Of a DNA stretch of 64,000 nucleotides, positions 25,807 through 33,876 are shown piece after piece. The notes beneath the pieces are model-generated. The model was not told the origin of the DNA and did no database searches. It saw only the letters and a list, made by a program, of their open reading frames with translations. A program made the translations under genes and the position numbers. Source of the DNA: an uncultured Prevotellaceae bacterium (GTDB lineage Bacteria; Bacteroidota; Bacteroidia; Bacteroidales; Bacteroidaceae); the NCBI GenBank assembly GCA_902768785.1, contig CACXMM010000017.1, positions 1 to 64,000 of the forward strand, written 5' to 3'. Position 1 is the stretch's first letter. Each line of letters begins with the position of its first letter.

Positions 25807-28119
25807 TCAGAATTTGACTTTCCGCCCGTTTTGTATGTAGATCTGTCCCTTAACGGGATGACTTACCCGCTGGCCTTGCAGGTTGTACAGCGGTAATGAA
25901 TTATCCATTGTCAATTGTCCATTGTCAATTGCCTCAAGGCCCGTGGCAATGCTGACCCCTGTGGGAACTATCAGTATCGGCCCGTCGTAGATATAGCCGT
26001 TGTAATACATCTTCTGTGCCGTTTCATTGTAAGACAAAAAGCCGGGGTTGATACCAATATCAGGATCCTGGTATTCACTGTTTATCAAATCAAACTCTCG
26101 TGCACCTTCGACAGGAGAGTTCTGAGACAATCCCGGATCAGCTTTCAGTCTTGAGTTACGAACGTAGACGAAGGTATTGTAGCCACAATAAACGGGATAG
26201 CCGGCTTCTACACAGACGTTAGAGTTCAGTAGGTTCAGCTCCTTGAAATCTTCAAGATAAATACCTTTGTCGTAGGCTTTGATGCCCAGTCGGCTGCCGC
26301 TGATAGTGGTGTTGCCATATAATGCCAGTCCGTAGCCCTCACTGTTGACAGCATCAATACTCGAGGAGCCTTTGCAGACAATCTTGAAATCAGCCATTCC
26401 TTCTAAATTGGGAAGACCGTTGCTGATTCCATCAGAACCACCAGCATCAATAGTAGCATTGTTCAGCGTCAGCGTATATGTGGCAGGATCATAGCTTGCC
26501 GTTCCTGAAGCCACGCTGATGGCATCCTTGTTTGCCGATGTCACTCTGGTACCGCCTACCCACAACCTGTAGTTCACAGGTTTTGAATCAGGTTCAATCA
26601 GCACCTTGCCACAGTATTGCTGGGTGCCGTACCGCATATAATAGCCATCCCAGTAGTTGAATTTTCCTACATCTCCATAGCTCCACGGTCCTTCGGGGTC
26701 AGCGAAGTGGCAATCATTCATATCCATAAACAGTCCTTTAATGGTAACGTAGCGCCAGTTAAGTGTCTTTGGCTCGCACACAAAGCTATTTATATTTGTG
26801 CCATCGATAGAGAGACCGCCATTATTCCCTTCTATTACTTCTTGCGTCGCAGAGGCATGGAAATCTTTCACGGCAACAGTCAGCTCCTTTCCTTCTTCAA
26901 TCCATACGGCTGTCGTACCATCCACAGACAGTTTCCCAGTGCCCGTCAACGTGGTGTTGCCGTTGATCATCAGTGCTATCTCAGAACCATTCAGTTTGCA
27001 ATCTCCTGTCACAACAATAGTCAGTCCATCGATACCTTGTACGCGCTGTTCTGCAGAGAGACCGTTGGCGATGCAATAGTCGCCCTGAGCCGTCACTTTA
27101 ATGGTTGCATTGTTAAGCGTCAGCGTATTGGTTTCAAAGTCATACGACGCGCTACCGCTTTCAACGGGCAGCGACATGTAGTTGTAGTCGTTCACCTTGT
27201 TACCGCCCACCCATATGTCGACACCTTTCACAGAGAAATAGCCAGGATTCGACGGACCACCATCGATACGGGCATACGAGACGTCCACATGATTCTCATC
27301 AAATGTAGTTCCCAGTTCACCCTTGATTCTGCTGCAATATCTGAACATGTCTATAGATGATACTACTGCCGAGGTGGACCACTTCTCCTCCACGTAAATC
27401 TTGGTCAGCTTGTTGCAGTTATAGAACATATAGCTCATGGATGTTACCTTTTCTGTGTTGAAACTACACAGGTCAAGGCCCATCAGACTCTCGCAGCGAC
27501 TGAACATGGCGTGCATGGATGTTACCTTCTCCGTGTTGAAGTTGCTCAGGTCAAGGCTCGTCAACTTGCTGCAGCCATAGAACATATAGTTCATGTCTGT
27601 AACCTTATCCGTGTTGAAGCTGCTCAGGTCAAGGCTCGTCAGCTTGCTACAGTCTTGGAACATACCGTACATGTTGGTTACCTTCTCAGTGTTGAAGCTG
27701 CTCAGGACAAGGCTCGTCAGACTCGTACACCCACAGAACATAGCGTACATGTCAGTTACCTCATCTGTATGGAGGTTAACAATATTTGAGATGGTTTTCA
27801 GGTTAGACTGACCGTAGAACCACAAACTGGTGACCGTCGGCTTATACTCCGAAAACGATTGGGTAAACACCACTGTTTCAAACATCTTTCCGTCTGTATA
27901 CCATAAGGGGTAGTTAAGTTTGTTGCCAATATATGTGCTGGTGTTCAACGAATACACATCCCCCGACCGCGTACTTCTCTGTGTATCATAATAGAACGTC
28001 AGGGTGCCGTTGTCGGCAGAGGTATAGACAGCATAGGCTTCTTTTTCTGCAGCCATCACTTTCGTGCCTGCAGCAATCGCCACGAGCGCTATCAACATGG
28101 TTAAGTATCTCTTCATCAT
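25807..28119 (-). CDS. BspA-like leucine-rich-repeat surface protein
   Basis: 770 residues. A signal peptide (1-23, ending VMA) is followed by a short beta domain and about five DUF285-type leucine-rich repeats of 26 residues (about 95-250) with the unit LTSLDLSSFNTDKVTDMNYMF. Two diverged copies of another module come next: WVGGNKVNDYN...TNTLTLNNATI (about 305-480) and WVGGTRVTSAN...TYTLTLNNATI (about 520-690). The tail carries LYNLQGQRV and IYIQNGRKV, the pattern seen at the end of many exported Prevotella proteins and possibly a type IX secretion or anchoring signal. BspA-like proteins bind host or bacterial ligands. DNA repeats of 78 bp make the LRR part prone to unit number change. The residues just before the tail are encoded by a heptamer DNA array (25901-25931). 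Confidence 0.82.
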   Translation of the reverse strand: MMKRYLTMLIALVAIAAGTKVMAAEKEAYAVYTSADNGTLTFYYDTQRSTRSGDVYSLNTSTYIGNKLNYPLWYTDGKMFETVVFTQSFSEYKPTVTSLWFYGQSNLKTISNIVNLHTDEVTDMYAMFCGCTSLTSLVLSSFNTEKVTNMYGMFQDCSKLTSLDLSSFNTDKVTDMNYMFYGCSKLTSLDLSNFNTEKVTSMHAMFSRCESLMGLDLCSFNTEKVTSMSYMFYNCNKLTKIYVEEKWSTSAVVSSIDMFRYCSRIKGELGTTFDENHVDVSYARIDGGPSNPGYFSVKGVDIWVGGNKVNDYNYMSLPVESGSASYDFETNTLTLNNATIKVTAQGDYCIANGLSAEQRVQGIDGLTIVVTGDCKLNGSEIALMINGNTTLTGTGKLSVDGTTAVWIEEGKELTVAVKDFHASATQEVIEGNNGGLSIDGTNINSFVCEPKTLNWRYVTIKGLFMDMNDCHFADPEGPWSYGDVGKFNYWDGYYMRYGTQQYCGKVLIEPDSKPVNYRLWVGGTRVTSANKDAISVASGTASYDPATYTLTLNNATIDAGGSDGISNGLPNLEGMADFKIVCKGSSSIDAVNSEGYGLALYGNTTISGSRLGIKAYDKGIYLEDFKELNLLNSNVCVEAGYPVYCGYNTFVYVRNSRLKADPGLSQNSPVEGAREFDLINSEYQDPDIGINPGFLSYNETAQKMYYNGYIYDGPILIVPTGVSIATGLEAIDNGQLTMDNSLPLYNLQGQRVSHPVKGQIYIQNGRKVKF
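25901..25931 (-). repeat. Heptamer array read in frame in the BspA-like protein tail
   Basis: Plus-strand units TTATCCA, TTGTCAA, TTGTCCA, TTGTCAA and a partial TTGC. On the coding strand they specify AIDNGQLTMDNS, located between the globular part and the conserved tail. The units resemble those in the rnfG spacer. Three 7-bp units equal seven codons, so the array can grow in frame only by threes. Confidence 0.75.
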
Positions 28120-28168
28120 CTTGTTCTAGTTTTTACGGGTTCAACATTCATGATTCCACATTCTGTGG

Positions 28169-28176
28169 CAAAGATA
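28169..28176 (-). promoter_or_regulatory. -7 promoter box of the BspA-like gene
   Basis: On the minus strand TATCTTTG, 49 bp before the start at 28119. No good -33 box is visible. Confidence 0.5.
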
Positions 28177-28478
28177 CTACTTATTTTGTTAATTCTCGTT
28201 ACTCTCCCCTTAAAAAAGCTTAAGACATGGTGTTTTTATGTGTTTTACGTGTCAGAGTAAACAGAATGGTTACTATCAGCAAATGTCATAGAAACTGACA
28301 GTAAGCAGGGTAACACCATTCCTTTGAATAGTCTTTACGTTTTAACTTCGGTTAACTCAATTCTTGGCCATTTGGGCGAACAACCGACCATTTGGTCGGA
28401 AAAACGGCCAAAAATCGCGATTTTGCAAAGTACTGATAATGAGATCGTTAGTAAAATCAGGCATTTTATAGCTCACGA

Positions 28479-28562
28479 AAACGGCGTTTTTAGGGGTTGA
28501 AAACGGCGTTTTTAGGCTCCAAAACAACGTTTTTAGGTGGTAAAAACACTGTTTTTGTGAAG
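28479..28562. repeat. Tandem array of 21-22 bp self-complementary units
   Basis: Four units built as AAAACGGCGTTTTTAGG, AAAACGGCGTTTTTAGG, AAAACAACGTTTTTAGG and AAAAACACTGTTTTTG with short variable ends. Each unit is itself a small inverted repeat (AAAAC-n-GTTTT). It was seen nowhere else in the window. Confidence 0.75.
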
Positions 28563-28709
28563 CAAAAGGACTATAAAATCTTTTGGGGGGTGCCCTTACG
28601 GGCAGAAATCCAACAAAATCTATCCAAAATCTAACATAATCTATCCCCATAAAAGCAAGTCAATAACACAGGTCCTTGTAAGATTTTGTTTAGATTTTGT
28701 TCGATTTTT

Positions 28710-28757
28710 CTCTCCGCTACGCTATGAGTGACCGTTGGTTCTCGCCGAAGGCGACCC
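28710..28757. repeat. Dispersed repeat, copy B (inverted relative to 23680-23727)
   Basis: TCTCCGCTACGCTATGAG, then TGACCGTTGGTTCTCGCCGA and AGGCGACCC: the reverse complement matches copy A with about five differences over 46 bp. The A/T-rich flank (28672-28709, TTTTGTTTAGATTTTG) also resembles the flank of copy A. The two copies enclose pgm and the BspA-like gene. Confidence 0.75.
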
Positions 28758-28797
28758 AAAACCACATCTCAAAGTAAGAACCATACATTTTCGAAGA

Positions 28798-28899
28798 GAC
28801 GTCATCTACGGGTTATTCCGAACGGCATTATCACCCGTTCCGACGTCATCTATAGGGGGTAAAGTGACGGCGGAATGACCCGTAGATGACGTCGGAACG
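28798..28899. repeat. Large inverted repeat with two competing stems
   Basis: Arm 28798-28820 (GACGTCATCTACGGGT...) pairs with 28871-28893 over 23 bp with one G-U position. An internal arm 28836-28852 (CGTTCCGACGTCATCTA) pairs perfectly over 17 bp with 28883-28899. The two pairings share the right arm, so they exclude each other. No gene or promoter is close. Confidence 0.75.
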
Positions 28900-28927
28900 A
28901 TCGTTAGAAACGTCAGGAACGACAGGA

Positions 28928-29059
28928 AGTAACCTTTACTTACCTTCAAAGTAACCTTTACTTGGGATTAAAGTAACCTTTACTTGGGATTAAAGTAACC
29001 TTTACTTGCATTCAAACCAGACTTTACTTGCAAACCAAGTAGCCTTTACTTGCAAACCA
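28928..29059. repeat. Six-unit 22-bp tandem array
   Basis: Six consecutive units of exactly 22 bp, core AGTAACCTTTACTTGGGATTAA. Units 2 and 3 are identical; units 5 and 6 diverge (ACCAGACTTTACTTGC, AGTAGCCTTTACTTGC). Each unit contains AGTAA...TTACT, a small palindrome. There are no unique spacers, so it is not a CRISPR array. Confidence 0.9.
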
Positions 29060-29398
29060 ATTTTTTTGGAGACTTTTTGAAAACAACATTTCTTATCAAT
29101 TATTCTGACAAAATTTGAGAGAAATGGTCGCCTTCGGCGAAGGGAATTGGAAAGAAATGTGAAGAGAGATGAACATAAGAGAATAATTACTGGTATTTTC
29201 GCCTGCGGCGAAGTTTTTATCTGAAACGAATTTGAATAATTTGAAGAGCGCCTTGAGCGTAAGCGAAAAATAAACCCCACGAATTATAATAATTATATCG
29301 CCTATGGCGATTGGATTATTAAAGAAGCCATGCGCCTAATCGTAAATATAATTATTCTCATTTGTCTAAAAACATGATACAGTTTGAAAGATTATTTG

Positions 29399-29406
29399 TA
29401 CTTTTG
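29399..29406 (+). promoter_or_regulatory. -7 promoter box of the porin gene
   Basis: TACTTTTG, with a leader of about 44 nt to the ATG at 29451. The -33 box is unclear. Confidence 0.5.
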
Positions 29407-29450
29407 CAAACGATTTGATATCATAATGTTTAATTTTCCATTAAAAAGAC

Positions 29451-30536
29451 ATGAAAAGACAGGTTATCAAAACGGCAACACTTGCCGTAATCATGGCTGT
29501 TTTCAGCAGTACGGCAGCCATGGGACAACAAAAGAGTGAGTCACCCGACTGGTTCAAGGACTTCACCAGTCGCATCACGTTCAACGGCTACGCCCAAGGA
29601 GGATGGTCATACCAAGATCCCAACGGCGTAAAAACCAACAGTTATAACCTTAAGCGCACACTACTATGGGCCAAGGCACGCATCACCGACCGCTGGTCGT
29701 TTATGTTCATGCACGACTTCTCCAGTGTGGTTCAGGAATTCTATACCGATTACAGAATCTCGAAGAACAATGCCCTGACGTTCCGTCTGGGACAATTCAA
29801 GCATTCTTATACCATGGAGAATCCTCTTTCTCCCACCATGCTCGAACTGATTGATGTCTATTCGCAAGCTGTATTGTACCTTGCCGGTGAGGGTCCAGAT
29901 CCTCTAAACGGTGTCAACTACGGTCGAGACATGGGACTGATGGCCTTTGGTGATTTAGCCAATGGCGCCTTGCACTATGAGCTCGCCCTGATGAGCGGTC
30001 AGGGTATCAACCGCAAGGATCTGAATAATCAGAAAGATTTTATCGCAAAGTTGGAAGTTCGTCCCATCGACGGTTTCCGTGTGGTTGCCTCCGGTTATCT
30101 CGGAACAGGCAACGCCGTGGGAACAGCCAGATGGAATCCAGATATTCAAGTAGGTGACAACTACAAGCGTAACCGCTATAGTGTCGGTGCGGAGTACAAG
30201 ACCGCCGCTTACTCCCCAGGACAATACAAAGAGGCGCGCCCCGCCAGTGTCCGTGCTGAGTGGTTAGGTGGTGAAGACGGAGAGGTAGGCAGTCGTGGCG
30301 GATATGTCACCACCTGCATCCCCGTTGTCGATGCCCTCGATGTCGTGGCAAGTGGAGAGACCTACGACCGTAACACGAAGGTGGACGGATGGGATCAGAC
30401 GAATCTCACCGTGGGACTCCAATACTGGTTCTACAAGAAATGCCGTCTGCAACTGCAGTACACCCGATGCCTGTGCGGCGAGGAGATTGGAAAGGACTAC
30501 AACTGGCTTCAGGCACAGGTGCAAGTCGCGTTTTAA
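29451..30536 (+). CDS. Phosphate-selective porin O/P-like outer membrane protein
   Basis: 361 residues. A signal peptide (1-25, ending AMG) is followed by a beta-barrel rich in alternating aromatic strands, with FNGYAQGGWSYQ, WAKARITDRWSFMFMHDF and the closing strand ending in the terminal Phe (QAQVQVAF) required for barrel assembly. The pattern YRLGQFK/FRLGQFKHSYTMENP and the position of gaps fit the OprP/OprO-like family of Bacteroidetes. It should admit small anionic or neutral solutes. The gene lies 66 bp before the SSS symporter and probably shares its transcript, implying coupled outer and inner membrane uptake; the substrate is unknown. Confidence 0.8.
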   Translation: MKRQVIKTATLAVIMAVFSSTAAMGQQKSESPDWFKDFTSRITFNGYAQGGWSYQDPNGVKTNSYNLKRTLLWAKARITDRWSFMFMHDFSSVVQEFYTDYRISKNNALTFRLGQFKHSYTMENPLSPTMLELIDVYSQAVLYLAGEGPDPLNGVNYGRDMGLMAFGDLANGALHYELALMSGQGINRKDLNNQKDFIAKLEVRPIDGFRVVASGYLGTGNAVGTARWNPDIQVGDNYKRNRYSVGAEYKTAAYSPGQYKEARPASVRAEWLGGEDGEVGSRGGYVTTCIPVVDALDVVASGETYDRNTKVDGWDQTNLTVGLQYWFYKKCRLQLQYTRCLCGEEIGKDYNWLQAQVQVAF

Positions 30537-30540
30537 GAAT

Positions 30541-30604
30541 AACGGTATAACGATATATCGGTATAACGGTATAACGAGATAACGAGATAACGAGATAACG
30601 AAAT
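30541..30604 (+). repeat. Eight-unit octamer array reaching into the symporter start codon
   Basis: AACGGTAT, AACGATAT, ATCGGTAT, AACGGTAT, AACGAGAT three times, AACGAAAT. The array begins 4 bp after the porin stop, and the last unit supplies the A and T of the symporter ATG (30603-30605). Its consensus matches the coding strand of the rnfA array. Confidence 0.9.
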
Positions 30605-32126
30605 GATAATCAAAGTTTTGTTGACCATCATCTTCCTGGCCGTGATGATTGGCGTGGGTTTATACACCCGTAAGCAGGCCAGCAGTGTGGACGGCTTCGT
30701 TTTGGGAGGCCGTGCCGTAGGTCCGTGGCTCACCGCCTTTGCCTATGGAACGAGTTATTTCTCCGCCGTAGTCTTTGTAGGCTACGCAGGACAGTTTGGT
30801 TGGAAATATGGTATGTCATCCACATGGATCGGCATCGGTAACGCTGTGATCGGCTCATTACTGGCATGGATCGTACTGGGACGCCGTACCAAGCTGATGA
30901 CGCAGCATATCGAGAGTCGTACGATGCCCGACTTCTTCGGCACCCGCTTCGCCGATCAAGGACTTCGTGTGACCGCCTCCGTCATCGCCTTTGTGTTCTT
31001 GATTCCCTACACGGCAGGTGTATATAAAGGTATCTCAACCCTGTTTGAGATGGGATTCGGCATCCCGTATGAGTATTGTGTGATCATCATGGCCATCCTC
31101 ACGGCTGTCTATGTGATCCTCGGCGGTTACAAGGCGACGGCCATGAACGACTTCATCCAAGGTATCATCATGCTGTTCGGCATCGTGGCAGTGATCCTCG
31201 CCGTACTGAACATCCAAGGAGGATTAAGCGCGGCAGTAGGGAAACTGGCGGAGTTGCCCAGTGATGCCGACCCTGCAGTGAACGGAGGATTCGCCACGTG
31301 GTTCGGTCCTGATCCCTGGAACCTCCTGGGTGTGGTAATCCTCACCTCTTTAGGTACCTGGGGACTTCCCCAGATGGTGGGAAAATTCTATTCCATCACC
31401 GATGAGAGTGCCATCAAGCGCGGCACCATCATCTCCACCATCTTCGCACTTGTCGTGGCTGGCGGCTGTTATTTCCTCGGAGGTTTCGGACGACTATTCG
31501 GAACGCCTCCCGTACTCCCGAACGGCAAACTGGCCTTCGACAGTATTGTGCCTTCCATGCTTGTCACCCTGCCCGACATCCTCATTGCCCTCGTGGTACT
31601 GCTGGTGCTCTCTGCCTCCATGTCAACACTGGCATCGTTGGTGCTCACCTCATCCAGTACGATGACCCTCGACTTGATCTACCGTGACAAGAAATCACTA
31701 CCCGGTGAGGTTGAGGATGGAACCATCGATGATATCGTTGCCGAGAAGATTGAACGCCGTAAGGTGGTGGTGATGCGTGTGCTCATCATGTTCTTCATCG
31801 CCATCTCCCTGCTCATCGCCTTGAATCCCCCCACATTCATCGCACAGCTGATGGGTATCTCATGGGGTGCGCTGGCAGGTGCCTTCCTGGCTCCCTTCAT
31901 GTTAGGACTCTACTGGCGCGGTGTGACCAAGGCCAGTGTGTGGGCATGTTTCGTATGGGGTGTCGGCATCACGGTGGTGAACATGATCATCGGCAATCCC
32001 ATCAACCCGATCAACTGCGGCGCCATCGCCATGGTGGGCGGCTTTGTCGTGGTATGGCTGGTTAGTCTGGTAACACCGAAGATGCCGAAGAAGACTGTTG
32101 ACAGCATCTTTGAGTGCTATCAATAA
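30603..32126 (+). CDS. Sodium:solute symporter (SSS) family transporter
   Basis: 507 residues with about 13 hydrophobic helices. The N-terminal GVGLYTRKQASSVDGFVLGGRAVGPW and FAYGTSYFSAVVFVGYAG are diagnostic of the SSS (SLC5) family, as are GGYKATAMNDFIQGIIM and the Na2-site region SASMSTLASLVLTSSS. It couples uptake of a solute (sugar, amino acid, carboxylate or other) to Na+. The Na+ gradient could be supplied by Rnf. It follows the porin in the same direction. Translation begins inside the last unit of an octamer array. A hairpin terminator follows at 32131-32148. Confidence 0.88.
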   Translation: MIIKVLLTIIFLAVMIGVGLYTRKQASSVDGFVLGGRAVGPWLTAFAYGTSYFSAVVFVGYAGQFGWKYGMSSTWIGIGNAVIGSLLAWIVLGRRTKLMTQHIESRTMPDFFGTRFADQGLRVTASVIAFVFLIPYTAGVYKGISTLFEMGFGIPYEYCVIIMAILTAVYVILGGYKATAMNDFIQGIIMLFGIVAVILAVLNIQGGLSAAVGKLAELPSDADPAVNGGFATWFGPDPWNLLGVVILTSLGTWGLPQMVGKFYSITDESAIKRGTIISTIFALVVAGGCYFLGGFGRLFGTPPVLPNGKLAFDSIVPSMLVTLPDILIALVVLLVLSASMSTLASLVLTSSSTMTLDLIYRDKKSLPGEVEDGTIDDIVAEKIERRKVVVMRVLIMFFIAISLLIALNPPTFIAQLMGISWGALAGAFLAPFMLGLYWRGVTKASVWACFVWGVGITVVNMIIGNPINPINCGAIAMVGGFVVVWLVSLVTPKMPKKTVDSIFECYQ

Positions 32127-32130
32127 GTGT

Positions 32131-32148
32131 GGAGTGAGCACACTCCCC
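32131..32148. terminator. Hairpin between convergent symporter and EamA genes
   Basis: GGAGTG-AGCA-CACTCC forms a 6-bp stem with a tetraloop a few bases past the symporter stop and just beyond the EamA stop. The T-tract is poor, so its efficiency is uncertain. Confidence 0.45.
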
Positions 32149-32153
32149 GATAA

Positions 32154-33071
32154 CTATCTACTGCCGATATAAAGGAATATCATTCCGAGCAGGACGAGAG
32201 CAAGGTCAACGGCCTTGCTCTTTAAGTTTTTCTCACGGAAGATGAGGGCACCGAAGAGGAAAGATACGACGACGCTGCCACGACGGATCATCGACACGAT
32301 ACTGATCATGGCACCGGGAATGCTCAGCGCGTAGAAATACATGAAGTCGGCAGTACTCAGGAAGATGCTGATCAGCGGGATGCTCCAATGCCAATGGAAC
32401 GGGGTGGTCTGCTTGCGCCGTGGCCACCAAAGCAACATCATCATGCAGAACATCATCGCGCACTGATAGAGATTATACCAGCTCTGCACCATCATACGGT
32501 CGAGTCCTACCCCACCCTCACTTCGCGGTGCCATCAGGTATTTGTCGTACAGACCGCTGATGGCACCGAGCAAGGCAGCCAGTACGATGAAATAGATCCA
32601 ATGGTCGTGCTTGAAATCAATGCCTTCCTTCTTTCCGCTTCTGCTCAGCATGAAGAAGGATGCCACAGCTAACAACACACCGATCCACTGATACACATTC
32701 AGGCGTTCACCAAAGAAAAGGAAGGCGCCCACCAGCACCATCACAGGACGCGTGGCATTGATGGGACCGACGATCGTCAGGGGGAGGTGCTTCATGCCGA
32801 AGTAGCCGAACACCCAACTGGACAATACAATCAGCGACTTCAGTACGATATATTGATGCATCTCCCATCCACCAGATGCCACATGGAAGATGCTACCGTC
32901 GAGCCATGAGGTGTTTGCCGACAGGATAATGAACGGCAGGAAGATAAGCGACGAGAACAACGTGTTCAGGAACAGGATGGGGATCACGGCATTGGCACTC
33001 AGCGCCTCCTTCTTGAAGGAGTCGTAACATCCTAAAAATGCCGCTGACAGAAAAGCTAAAAGTAACCACAT
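32154..33071 (-). CDS. EamA/DMT-family inner-membrane transporter
   Basis: 305 residues, about ten membrane helices in two EamA halves (1-135 and 160-305). The segments NATRPVMVLVGAFLFFGERL and IVSMIRRGSVVVSFLFGALIFREKNLKSKAVDLALVL-type endings are the paired EamA signatures (conserved FGE and FRE glutamates after the fourth and ninth helix). DMT proteins export or import metabolites; the substrate is unknown. It is last in the djlA-like/comEC/truA/eamA run, 43 bp after truA, the spacer carrying 7-bp repeats. Confidence 0.85.
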   Translation of the reverse strand: MWLLLAFLSAAFLGCYDSFKKEALSANAVIPILFLNTLFSSLIFLPFIILSANTSWLDGSIFHVASGGWEMHQYIVLKSLIVLSSWVFGYFGMKHLPLTIVGPINATRPVMVLVGAFLFFGERLNVYQWIGVLLAVASFFMLSRSGKKEGIDFKHDHWIYFIVLAALLGAISGLYDKYLMAPRSEGGVGLDRMMVQSWYNLYQCAMMFCMMMLLWWPRRKQTTPFHWHWSIPLISIFLSTADFMYFYALSIPGAMISIVSMIRRGSVVVSFLFGALIFREKNLKSKAVDLALVLLGMIFLYIGSR

Positions 33072-33078
33072 GATGGAA

Positions 33079-33118
33079 GCGCTAAGCGCTTAATGGATAA
33101 TGGATGATGGATAATTAA
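33079..33118 (-). repeat. Two heptamer arrays between truA and the EamA gene
   Basis: Plus-strand units AGCGCTA, AGCGCTT (33079-33092) and TAATGGA, TAATGGA, TGATGGA, TAATTAA (33091-33118). The latter run into the truA stop codon. Two different 7-bp units in one spacer argue for independent expansions. Confidence 0.75.
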
Positions 33119-33876
33119 ATGATGAATGGGTCGTTGTGAATAGCTCCATAAGAAACGTCTTCAAGGAAAAGGGCGTGGGCAGGCATACTCTCACCGGCAT
33201 CCGTGCGCTTCTTTCCCTCTACCACCTTACAGAAGTCTTCCACGGTGAGACGACCGCGCCCTACATCAATCAGCGTACCCACCACAGCCCTCACCATGTT
33301 ACGGAGGAAGCGGTTGGCGGAGATCTCGAAATACCAGCTGTATGATGACTGCTGCACCCATCGTGCCTGTGTCACCTGACAAAGGGTGGTCTTGACATCG
33401 GCATGACTCTTGCAGAAAGCACCGAAATCCTCGTACTGCAGCAAGCAGGCGGCAGCCTCGTTCATCTTCGCAAAGTCAAGGGAGTAATGCAGCTCACATG
33501 AATAACTGCGAAGAAAGGGATCCTTCTGGGTATGGATATAATAATGATAGGTACGTGAGACAGCACTGAAACGGGCATGCAGGTCGTTGGCTACTTCCCA
33601 TACCTTCTGCACGGAGATATCACGGGGGAGTATCCTGTTCAGCTTGTAGGTGAGCTGTCCTTCATCTATCGGTTGTTCGATATCGAAATGAGCTACCATA
33701 CAACGGGCATGTACCCCAGCATCCGTTCGTCCTGCCCCCGTCACGGCGATCTCCTCACGCAACAAGGTACTTAGGCATCGCTGTAGCTCTGCCTGCACCG
33801 AATGACCATTGGGCTGCACCTGCCAGCCATGATAGGCCGTACCATCATAACTGATGGAAATAAAAAATCTTTTCAC
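33115..33876 (-). CDS. truA: tRNA pseudouridine(38-40) synthase
   Basis: 253 residues, typical TruA length. The catalytic Asp is in GAGRTDAGVHARCM (about 48-61); other family segments are YDGTAYHGWQVQPNG at the N terminus, RFSAVSRTYHYYI and FEISANRFLRNMVRAVVGTL. It modifies uridines 38-40 of the anticodon stem. The start is GTG at 33876, overlapping the comEC stop by 4 bp. A full promoter (33881-33911) lies inside the comEC end only 4 bp before the start, so truA can be made both from the operon and from a leaderless mRNA. Confidence 0.93.
   Translation of the reverse strand: MKRFFISISYDGTAYHGWQVQPNGHSVQAELQRCLSTLLREEIAVTGAGRTDAGVHARCMVAHFDIEQPIDEGQLTYKLNRILPRDISVQKVWEVANDLHARFSAVSRTYHYYIHTQKDPFLRSYSCELHYSLDFAKMNEAAACLLQYEDFGAFCKSHADVKTTLCQVTQARWVQQSSYSWYFEISANRFLRNMVRAVVGTLIDVGRGRLTVEDFCKVVEGKKRTDAGESMPAHALFLEDVSYGAIHNDPFII

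Larger units (their letters stand above)
28177..29398. other. Gene-free island of tandem repeats and hairpins
   Basis: About 1.2 kb between the BspA-like and porin promoters with no credible gene. In order it holds a palindrome CCGACCATTTGGTCGG (28384-28399), a 21-bp hairpin array (28479-28562), TGCCC-TTAC-GGGCA (28591-28604), dispersed repeat copy B, a large inverted repeat (28798-28899), a 22-bp tandem array (28928-29059) and four small TCGCC-n-GGCGA hairpins between 29128 and 29310. The reading frames here (for example 28357-28650, minus) are made of repeat DNA and are not called. Confidence 0.75.

Noticed and set aside
28357..28650. 97-codon open frame on the minus strand in the gene-free island
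   Set aside because: It is composed of the 21-bp hairpin array and other repeat DNA; residues such as KTLFWSLKTPFSTPKN mirror the DNA repeat. No promoter precedes it.
28928..29059. Possible CRISPR array
   Set aside because: The 22-bp units are head-to-tail with no unique spacers, and no cas genes are present.
29002..29280. 92-codon minus-strand frame
   Set aside because: It runs through the 22-bp tandem array and small hairpins; composition is not protein-like.
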